Below, piece after piece: positions 1-5,590 of a stretch of 5,908 nucleotides of DNA. The stretch comes from Myxococcaceae bacterium. Lineage in GTDB: Bacteria; Myxococcota; Myxococcia; Myxococcales; Myxococcaceae. The DNA lies in the NCBI GenBank assembly GCA_018262385.1, contig JAGSPQ010000258.1:1-5908 (forward strand). The letters are read 5' to 3'. Both the position numbers and the translations under genes were made by a program. The notes below the pieces were generated by a model. It saw only the letters and a program-made list of their open reading frames with translations, did not search any database and was not told the origin of the DNA. Position 1 is the stretch's first letter. The number at the start of each line of letters is the position of its first letter.

Positions 1-1461
1 CCGACCGTCGATCACGTGGGCATCAGCCGTCGCATCGGCAACGAGAAAGAGCGCCGCCGGTTGCGCGAGATCGTTGACCGCCTGCGTCCTCCGGGTACCG
101 GCTTCATCGTCCGCACCGTCGCGGAGAACGTGCCCCAGGAGAAGCTCGAGGCCGACATCCGCTTCCTGCTCGAGGTCTGGAACGAGACGATCAAGAAGAA
201 CGAGAAGCGGCACCAGCCGGGCTTGATGCACCCCGACCTCGATCTGATTCTGCGGGCCACCCGCGATCTCTTCGCGCAAGACGTCGAGCGTCTGGTGATC
301 GACGATCGCGAGGAATACGAGCGGGTGTTGCAGTTCGTCACGGTGCAGGACACCGCGCTGCGTGAACGGGTGCTGCTGCACGACACCGACGAGCCGATCT
401 TCGATGCCTACGGGATCGAGGAAGAGATCAAGCGCGCCACCGCCCGCAAGGTGTGGCTGAAGAGCGGCGGCTACCTGATCATGGATCAGGCCGAAGCGCT
501 GACCGCGATCGACGTCAACTCCGGCCGCTACGTCGGCAAGAAGAGCCTCGAAGAGACGATCACCAAGATCAACGTCGAGGCGGCCAAGGAGATCGTCTAC
601 CAGCTGCGGCTGCGCAACATCGGCGGCATCATCATTTGCGACTTCATCGACATGGAGAAGCAGCAGAACCGCGACAAGGTCTTCAAGTCGCTCCAGGAAG
701 CGCTCGGCCGCGACAAGGCGAAGACCAACGTGCTGAAGATCTCCGAGCTCGGCCTGGTCGAGATGACCCGCAAGCGCGTGCGCGAGTCGATCGGCCGGAT
801 GCTGCATGAAGACTGTGCCTACTGCGACGGCCAGGGCTTCGTGAAGACTGCCACCACGGTTTCCTACGAGATCTTCCGCGAGCTGCGCCGCTCGGCCGGC
901 TCGTACAAGGATCCGACCCTGGTGATCAGCTGCCAGGCCGAGGTCGCCAGCCTCCTGCTCGGAGAAGAGAAGCAGGAACTGCGGCACCTGATGGATCGCT
1001 TCAACAAGTCGATCCAGGTCCGCACCCAGCTCGACTACCACCGCGAGCAGTACGACATCTACGCGCGGGTCGCCTCGGGCACCGAGCACAAGGTCGCCTC
1101 GTCGGTGGAGCAGATCGAGCCGCAGCGCTGGGGCAACCCCAAGCGCGGGCCTTCCGAGAATCGCCTCGAGAGTCGCGGCGGCAGTGATCGCGGCAGCGGC
1201 GGCGATCGTCCCGCTGGTGGCGGCGGCGGGGGCGGCGCAGACCGGGGCAGCCGGCGAGATCGCGACCGCGGCCGTGGCCGTGATCGCCAGGGTGGCGGCG
1301 GTGGCGGTGGTGGCGGCGGGCGGCCCGACAACAACCGGGGCGGCAACACCGCACGCCCCTCGCAACCGCAGGGCGTTCAGCAGCAGGCGGCCGGCTCGGG
1401 CGGTGACGAGCCGACTTCCTCCATGGCTGACCCCAGCGACGGCAACGTCGCCCTCAAGTAG
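1..1461 (+). CDS. Ribonuclease E/G family endoribonuclease, 5'-truncated by window edge
   Basis: Single-strand endoribonuclease of the RNase E/G family, which processes rRNA and tRNA precursors and starts mRNA decay in the cytoplasm. The frame is open from base 1 and its first residues (PTVDHVGISRRI) already match family core, so the GTG at 16 is internal. About 130 N-terminal residues, including the S1 domain, lie outside. Numbering codons from base 1: R38-T39 in GFIVRT match the E. coli RNase E 5'-sensor R169/T170. D171 in AIDVNSGR and D214 in DFIDM match the Mg-binding D303 and D346, with the same 43-residue spacing. C272 and C275 in CAYC match the zinc-link C404/C407. After about residue 365 the chain becomes a Gly/Arg/Asp-rich low-complexity tail with runs of 7 and 10 glycines. 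The E. coli degradosome scaffold is not recognisable, so I cannot choose between rne and rng. A PilZ gene follows 9 bases later, probably in the same operon. Confidence 0.96.
   Translation, partial: PTVDHVGISRRIGNEKERRRLREIVDRLRPPGTGFIVRTVAENVPQEKLEADIRFLLEVWNETIKKNEKRHQPGLMHPDLDLILRATRDLFAQDVERLVIDDREEYERVLQFVTVQDTALRERVLLHDTDEPIFDAYGIEEEIKRATARKVWLKSGGYLIMDQAEALTAIDVNSGRYVGKKSLEETITKINVEAAKEIVYQLRLRNIGGIIICDFIDMEKQQNRDKVFKSLQEALGRDKAKTNVLKISELGLVEMTRKRVRESIGRMLHEDCAYCDGQGFVKTATTVSYEIFRELRRSAGSYKDPTLVISCQAEVASLLLGEEKQELRHLMDRFNKSIQVRTQLDYHREQYDIYARVASGTEHKVASSVEQIEPQRWGNPKRGPSENRLESRGGSDRGSGGDRPAGGGGGGGADRGSRRDRDRGRGRDRQGGGGGGGGGGRPDNNRGGNTARPSQPQGVQQQAAGSGGDEPTSSMADPSDGNVALK
1216..1320 (+). 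repeat. GGN-repeat tracts encoding polyglycine in the RNase tail
   Basis: Two in-frame runs of GGN codons lie in the 3' part of the RNase E/G gene: seven glycines at 1216-1236 and ten at 1291-1320. Between them is an Arg/Asp/Gly segment (ADRGSRRDRDRGRGRDRQ). The glycine codons are mixed GGT, GGC and GGG, so the DNA is an imperfect trinucleotide repeat rather than a perfect microsatellite. The protein here is almost certainly disordered. By analogy with RGG-type tails it could contact RNA; that is inference. Confidence 0.85.
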
Positions 1462-1464
1462 GAG
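1460..1464 (+). promoter_or_regulatory. Ribosome binding site of the PilZ gene
   Basis: AGGAG overlaps the TAG stop of the RNase gene (1459-1461) and sits 6 bases before the ATG at 1471. It supports that start and suggests the PilZ gene is translated from the same message as the RNase gene. Confidence 0.7.
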
Positions 1465-1470
1465 CCCGCG

Positions 1471-1794
1471 ATGACGGTCGACCGCCGAATCGAGACACGC
1501 CAGACGGTGAACCTCGACTTCGCCTCGGTCGACGAGTTCATCGCGGAGTACGTCTCGAACATCTCGCGCAGCGGCGTCTTCATCAAATCCGAAGAGCCGC
1601 TGCCGGTCGGCACCCGGGTAACGTTGAAGTTCACCGTGATCATGGATGATCTCGAGACGATCGAGGGCGTCGGCGAGGTCGTTCGAACCATCCAGCAGGC
1701 GCCGGGGATTCAGGCCGGGATGGGCGTGGTGTTCATCTCGCTCACCGGCTACTCGCGCGAGCTCATCGAGCGGATCCTCGTCCGCCGCCGATAA
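1471..1794 (+). CDS. Stand-alone PilZ domain protein, probable c-di-GMP receptor
   Basis: A 107-residue protein made of a single PilZ domain. It carries both parts of the canonical c-di-GMP site: RxxxR at R6-R10 (RIETR) near the N-terminus and the (D/N)xSxxG motif at N30-G35 (NISRSG), followed by the usual beta strand VFIKS. The rest alternates short beta strands (TRVTLKFTV, EGVGEVVRT, GMGVVFISL) with a short C-terminal helix ending in Arg residues. The pattern resembles the PilZ-like paralogous family expanded in Myxococcus xanthus. Such proteins bind the second messenger in the cytoplasm and act by contacting partners, for example in motility, polysaccharide production or stress. The partner cannot be read from sequence. 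It sits 9 bases after the RNase gene and 11 bases before the YihY gene, with a good Shine-Dalgarno at the chosen ATG, so co-transcription is likely. Confidence 0.9.
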   Translation: MTVDRRIETRQTVNLDFASVDEFIAEYVSNISRSGVFIKSEEPLPVGTRVTLKFTVIMDDLETIEGVGEVVRTIQQAPGIQAGMGVVFISLTGYSRELIERILVRRR

Positions 1795-1805
1795 CTGAAA
1801 ACTGC

Positions 1806-3116
1806 GTGGCCGAGTCTTCCCCACCTTCTCTTCGAAGCAGGCTCCGCGCCGCCGCGCGGCCTTTCGAGGGGACGCGCATCGGCCGCTTCGCGGTCGACAC
1901 CCTCCGCGCGGCCCGCGGCCTGGTTCACAGCTTCCGCGGCGACTCGATCACGCTGCGCGCCGGCAACCTCACCTTCATCACCATCACCTCGCTGCTGCCG
2001 CTGCTGGCGGTGGTGCTCGCGCTGCTGCATCTGCTGAAGCAACAGCAGTTCGAGCAGCGGGTCTTCGCCTTCATCCAGGACGTGCTGGCGCCCGGCGCCC
2101 ACCGCGACTCCGACGACTACGTCCGCCAGTTCTTCGCCGCCGCCAGCTCGCGCACCGCCGGCGGCCTGTCGTTCGTGGTGCTGCTGTTCTCCTCGGGGAT
2201 CCTGCTGCGCAGCCTCGATGTCTCGCTCAACGAGGTGTGGGGCGTCCGGCGCAGCCGGCCGATTCTCGTCTCGCTGGTCCTCTACGCGGGGGTGCTGCTG
2301 TTCGGCCCGACCGCGGTGGGGCTCACCCTCGCCACCACCTCGGGGATGCGCAAGCTGATCCTCGCGGTCCATCTGCCGTTCTCTGCGCAGCTGCTGGTGC
2401 TCGGCAGCACGCTGTCGGCGGTGGTCGTCGTCACGCTGCTCTACAAGCTCGCCCCCCACGCGCCGGTTCGCTGGAGATCCGCGCTGGCCGGAGGGCTGGT
2501 TGCCGGCCTCGGGTGGGAAGTCGCGCGCAATGCGTACGCCGGAATCGCTCGGTTGTTCCTGAGCGCGAACCCCGTCTATGGCGCGCTCGGGATCGCTCCC
2601 CTGTTCTTGATGTGGCTCTACCTGTCGTGGTGCCTGGTCCTCTTCGGGGCCCGGCTCGCGTATGCGGTCGAGCACGCCGCCTACCGGGGAGTGTTCCTCG
2701 ATCTGCAGCACCACCCGCGCGCCCGCGAGCTGCTCGGCAGCCGGATCGCCCAGCTCACCACCCGGGCCTTCCTGGAGAAGGCGAAGGCGCCGACCGCGGC
2801 GAAGCTGGCGATCAAGCTCGGAGTCCCCGCTCAGCTGGTCGGCGAAGTCGTCCACCAGCTCGAGACGGCCTCGCTGCTCACCGTCAGCCGGAAGGGGGAA
2901 GTGGCGCCGGCCCGCGACCCGGCCCAGCTCACCCTGGCGGATGTCTCGGCCGCGGTGGGCGGAGTGGCGATGCTGGTTCGTCGTGACGACAGCGTTTCCA
3001 ACAGTATTGGCTTTGATGAAGTGGAAAAGATCTTTTCAGTCGGCGACGACGCAAGTGTCGAGAAACTCAGCCAGATTTCATGGGCGAGCCTTGCCGACGG
3101 GTCCCACGTCAGCTAA
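1806..3116 (+). CDS. YihY/BrkB-family inner-membrane protein with a C-terminal winged-helix-like domain
   Basis: A 436-residue protein of the YihY/virulence factor BrkB family (UPF0761, once mislabelled RNase BN), whose molecular function is not established. After a basic cytoplasmic N-terminus (1-50), probable membrane segments lie near 54-77, 119-138, 153-177, 195-214, 225-245 and 258-287. Family hallmarks are the RAGNLTF segment (51-57), SLNEVWGVRR (140-149), the WEVARNAYA stretch (237-245) and NPVYGALGIAPLFLMWLYLSW (255-275). Residues about 309-386 look like a cytoplasmic winged helix of Rrf2 type (see findings). The start is a GTG 11 bases after the PilZ stop with no clear Shine-Dalgarno. 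No methionine follows until residue 181, so GTG with translational coupling is the best choice. The last 40 or so codons are less GC-rich than the rest. Family assignment is firm; substrate and role are unknown. Confidence 0.9.
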   Translation: MAESSPPSLRSRLRAAARPFEGTRIGRFAVDTLRAARGLVHSFRGDSITLRAGNLTFITITSLLPLLAVVLALLHLLKQQQFEQRVFAFIQDVLAPGAHRDSDDYVRQFFAAASSRTAGGLSFVVLLFSSGILLRSLDVSLNEVWGVRRSRPILVSLVLYAGVLLFGPTAVGLTLATTSGMRKLILAVHLPFSAQLLVLGSTLSAVVVVTLLYKLAPHAPVRWRSALAGGLVAGLGWEVARNAYAGIARLFLSANPVYGALGIAPLFLMWLYLSWCLVLFGARLAYAVEHAAYRGVFLDLQHHPRARELLGSRIAQLTTRAFLEKAKAPTAAKLAIKLGVPAQLVGEVVHQLETASLLTVSRKGEVAPARDPAQLTLADVSAAVGGVAMLVRRDDSVSNSIGFDEVEKIFSVGDDASVEKLSQISWASLADGSHVS

Positions 3117-3130
3117 AAAGCTTGGGATTC

Positions 3131-3159
3131 TTGGAGGTTGCACGATCTGCGGTTAGGAT
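3131..3159 (+). promoter_or_regulatory. Weak sigma-70-type promoter candidate for the IHF-like gene
   Basis: In the 83-86 base gap before the IHF-like gene, TTGGAG (3131-3136) and TAGGAT (3154-3159) are 17 bases apart. They match the -35 and -10 consensus at 3 and 4 of 6 positions. The gap is less GC-rich than its surroundings, as promoters often are in GC-rich genomes. A match this weak can occur by chance, and transcription could also read through from the YihY gene. Confidence 0.25.
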
Positions 3160-3191
3160 TGCTGCAAAACCCGAGTCGTATCCAACTGTTC

Positions 3192-3197
3192 GGGGGG
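3192..3197 (+). promoter_or_regulatory. Ribosome binding site that decides the IHF-like start
   Basis: A run of six G residues precedes two consecutive ATG codons at 3200 and 3203. The spacer is 2 bases to the first and 5 to the second, so the second ATG is the likelier start. The longer in-frame extension upstream to 3080 overlaps the YihY coding end and has no family similarity. Confidence 0.55.
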
Positions 3198-3202
3198 TCA
3201 TG

Positions 3203-3529
3203 ATGCTCAAATCCGATCTGGTCAATGTGTTGGTGACGAAGCGGGGCGTGACGCAGAAGCAAGCGGAAGCCACGATCGAAACCATTTTCGAAGCGATGAA
3301 GGAAGCGCTCGTTCGCGGCGAGAACATCGAGATCCGCGGACTTGGCGCATTTCACGTCAAGCACTACCCCGGCTACCAGGGCCGCAATCCGAAGACCGGG
3401 GAAGTGATTCCGGTGAAGCCGAAGCGCGGGCTGCTGTTCCGCGCGGGGAAGGAACTGAAGGATCGGGTCAATCGCCCGGAGGACGCCGCCGCCGGCGGCA
3501 CCACCACTCCTTCGGACGGAAATCAGTAA
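3203..3529 (+). CDS. HU/IHF-family DNA-bending protein, IHF-beta-like
   Basis: A small nucleoid protein of the HU/IHF family that binds and sharply bends DNA as a dimer. From the ATG at 3203 it is 108 residues (109 from the tandem ATG at 3200). Helices alpha1-alpha2 cover roughly 3-38 (KSDLVNVL, KQAEATIETIFEAMKEAL). The GENIEIRGLGAF segment (39-50) closely follows the IHF-beta GERIEIRGFGSF pattern. The DNA-binding arm holds GRNPKTGE (60-67), whose P63 is the proline that intercalates into DNA in this family. The core ends at RAGKELKDRVN (80-90). Residues 91-108 (RPEDAAAGG onward) form a short low-complexity tail beyond the usual length of about 90-100. No alpha subunit is visible in the window, so homodimer or heterodimer cannot be told. 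It lies 86 bases after the YihY gene, and its TAA directly abuts the sctV stop on the other strand. IHF-beta (ihfB/himD) is a better fit than HU, but the symbol is left empty because the subgroups are close. Confidence 0.92.
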   Translation: MLKSDLVNVLVTKRGVTQKQAEATIETIFEAMKEALVRGENIEIRGLGAFHVKHYPGYQGRNPKTGEVIPVKPKRGLLFRAGKELKDRVNRPEDAAAGGTTTPSDGNQ

Positions 3530-5590
3530 TCAGCGCGTCGCCGGAACCAGCCGCCCGACCGGGCGAATCTGAAGATCCGAGTCGAGCTCGCTGAAGGTCA
3601 ACACCGCCACCTCGGGGAATGAGCCCTCGAGCAGGCGGCGCAGCACCCGCCGCACATCCGGAGAAGCGAGCAGGATCGCGCGGCCATGGGCGGCGATTCG
3701 CTTCACCCCGTCGATGATCGCCCGCGCTTCCATCGGCTCGATTGCCGTCTGCGGCCCCGCGCTGCGCAGCGTCTCCTCGATCGCGGGGTCCACCAGAAAG
3801 GCGTAGAGCGGACCTCCCGGCGCGTACTGGTGGCTGATTTGCCGGTGGAGCGCCTGGCGGCACTTCTCGGCCAGTGCGTTCGCGTCCCCCTCGGTAGAGG
3901 GCGCGACCAGCGCGTCGAGGATCGCCCGCAGGTTCCGGATGCTCACCTGCTCCTGAAGCAGCTTCTTCAACACGTCGGTCAGCAGCGGCAGCGGCACCTT
4001 GCCCAGCGCCTCCTTGGCGAGCGCCGGCGCCTGGGCCTCGACGCCTTCCACCAGCGCCTGCACCTCCTGGACCCCGAGGAACGAAGCGGCCCGCTTCCGC
4101 AGCAACTGGGTGACGTGCTCGCAGATCAGCTGCCGGGCCGTCCGCACCTGGACCTGCGCCAGCTCGAGCTGGGTTCGCACTGCCGGATCGACGGCCGAGA
4201 TCGCCCGGCCGGTCGCCGGCTCGGTGGTCGGCTCGACCTCGAAGCCGAGAAACCCGATGTCCACCGGAGGCGCGAGCGCGAATGCCTTGGCTGGGTTCAC
4301 TTCCCCGCGGCCGCAGGGGACCTCGTCGACCAGCACCACGTAGGAGTTGGCCGGAATCGGAGCTCCGGTGCGAACCCGCACTCCGGGCAGCCGAACGCCC
4401 AGTTCGTGGAAGACGCGCTCGCGCACCTGGGTGAGCTCTTCATGGACGAACCTGCCGCCGTCTTCGGTGGTGAGCGCGCTCAGCTCGGCCGAGAGATCCA
4501 GGATCAGCGGCGAGACTCCCACCGGCGCCTCGGTGGGCTCGGCCGACTGCTCGGCCCTCGCCTCGGGCGCGGCCCCGGCCACGGCCTGCACTGCGGCGCT
4601 GGCCTGCGCCGCCTTCTTGAGGCCGAGGCCGATCGCCGCCAGCAGGCCCGCGATGGCGACGAAGGTCAGGTGGGGCATCCCCGGCATCGCGGCGAGCGCG
4701 AGGCACAGCCCGGCGACGACGAACAACGCCTTCCACTGCCCGAAGAACTGGGAGCCGATCTCCGAGCCCAGCGATGCCTCCTCGTTCTCGCCCGCGACGC
4801 GCGTCACCACCAGCCCGGCGGCGACCGCGATGCACAGCGACGGGATCTGCGAGACGAGGCCGTCGCCGATCGCGATCAGCGCGTAGGTCGAGGCCGCGTC
4901 GGCGATCGTCATCCCGTTCTGGATGGTTCCGATCGCGATCCCGCCGAGCAGGTTGATGAGCACGATGATCAACCCGGCGATCACGTCGCCCTTGATGAAC
5001 TTCATCGCCCCGTCCATCGACCCGAACATCTGGGACTCACGCTCGAGGTGGCGGCGGCGGTTGCGCGCCTGCTCCTGGGTGATCGCGCCCGCGCGGAGGT
5101 CCGCGTCGATCGACATCTGCTTCCCGGGCATCGCGTCGAGGGTGAACCGCGCCGAGACTTCGGCGACCCGCTCGGCGCCCTTGGTGACGACGAGGAACTG
5201 CACGAGGGTGAGGATCGCGAAGATCACCGCTCCGACCACGTAGTCCCCGCGCACGACGAACTCGCCGAACGCTTCGATGATCTCTCCCGCGTGGCCTTCC
5301 GAGAGCGCGAGCCGGGTGGATGAGACGTTCATCGCCAGCCGGAACAGGGTGGTCAGCAGCAGCAGGGTGGGAAAGGCGGCGACCTTCAGCGCGTCCTTCG
5401 CGTAGAGCGCGGCGACGAGCAGCGAGAGCGCGGCGGCGAGGTTGATCGCGATGCCGAGGTCCAGCAGCCAGGCGGGCAGGGGGACGATCATCGCGCCGAC
5501 GATCGCGGCCATCACTACCGCCAGCACCACGTCGGACGACGTCTTCGCCCGTGCGAGCACCTTCGCGATCACGTCCTGGAAGCTCGTCAT
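3530..5590 (-). CDS. sctV: Type III secretion export-gate protein SctV (FlhA/InvA/LcrD family)
   Basis: Major export-gate protein of a type III secretion apparatus: an inner-membrane protein whose cytoplasmic domain forms a nonameric ring that receives chaperone-substrate complexes. The 686-residue length is normal for the family. Hydrophobic segments lie near 19-38, 40-64, 71-90, 116-136, 203-223, 238-262, 288-303 and 308-324. The FHIPEP signature is complete at 141-159 (RVAEVSARF, LDAMPGKQM). An Ala/Glu-rich linker (326-358) leads to the cytoplasmic domain (360-686). Injectisome-type traits are SIDADLRAG (160-168), LERESQMFGSMDGAMKFIKGD (182-202), INLLGG (212-217), LHRQISHQYA (581-590), LVDPAIEETL (599-608) and the end IRPVGRL (675-681). 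Flagellar FlhA usually ends differently. The ATG overlaps the sctU stop as ATGA and has a good Shine-Dalgarno, so the start is firm. Flagellar FlhA from an unusual lineage remains possible but less likely. Confidence 0.9.
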   Translation of the reverse strand: MTSFQDVIAKVLARAKTSSDVVLAVVMAAIVGAMIVPLPAWLLDLGIAINLAAALSLLVAALYAKDALKVAAFPTLLLLTTLFRLAMNVSSTRLALSEGHAGEIIEAFGEFVVRGDYVVGAVIFAILTLVQFLVVTKGAERVAEVSARFTLDAMPGKQMSIDADLRAGAITQEQARNRRRHLERESQMFGSMDGAMKFIKGDVIAGLIIVLINLLGGIAIGTIQNGMTIADAASTYALIAIGDGLVSQIPSLCIAVAAGLVVTRVAGENEEASLGSEIGSQFFGQWKALFVVAGLCLALAAMPGMPHLTFVAIAGLLAAIGLGLKKAAQASAAVQAVAGAAPEARAEQSAEPTEAPVGVSPLILDLSAELSALTTEDGGRFVHEELTQVRERVFHELGVRLPGVRVRTGAPIPANSYVVLVDEVPCGRGEVNPAKAFALAPPVDIGFLGFEVEPTTEPATGRAISAVDPAVRTQLELAQVQVRTARQLICEHVTQLLRKRAASFLGVQEVQALVEGVEAQAPALAKEALGKVPLPLLTDVLKKLLQEQVSIRNLRAILDALVAPSTEGDANALAEKCRQALHRQISHQYAPGGPLYAFLVDPAIEETLRSAGPQTAIEPMEARAIIDGVKRIAAHGRAILLASPDVRRVLRRLLEGSFPEVAVLTFSELDSDLQIRPVGRLVPATR

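Noticed and set aside
16..18. GTG at 16 as the true start of the RNase gene
   Set aside because: The frame is open from base 1 and the residues before the GTG already match the RNase E/G core, while the S1 domain must lie upstream of the window.
1059..1349. Proline-rich minus-strand frame opposite the RNase tail
   Set aside because: The polyproline runs are simply the complement of the GGN glycine repeats of the RNase gene.
1749..2855. 368-codon open frame on the - strand, antisense to the PilZ and YihY genes
   Set aside because: Composition is Glu/Arg/Gln/Gly-rich without any recognisable fold, and the + strand encodes a clear YihY family protein over the same bases.
3122..3143. Possible sigma-54 promoter around TTGG and TTGCA before the IHF-like gene
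   Set aside because: With the -12 GC at 3140-3141, the -24 GG would have to fall at 3128-3129, which is TT, so the required spacing fails.
3080..3202. Upstream extension of the IHF-like protein to a start at 3080
   Set aside because: The extra residues overlap the YihY coding end in another frame and have no HU/IHF similarity. The family N-terminus fits the tandem ATGs at 3200/3203, which follow a G-run.
3488..3499. Perfect palindrome GCCGCCGGCGGC as a terminator for the IHF-like gene
   Set aside because: It has no loop and no following T-run, and it lies in Ala-Gly codons of a GC-rich tail, where such palindromes arise from codon bias.
3686..5323. 545-codon open frame on the + strand, antisense to sctV
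   Set aside because: The translation is dominated by Arg, Asp, His, Gln and Leu with no domain or membrane pattern, as expected for the shadow of a GC-rich gene. The minus-strand SctV reading is unambiguous along the whole length.
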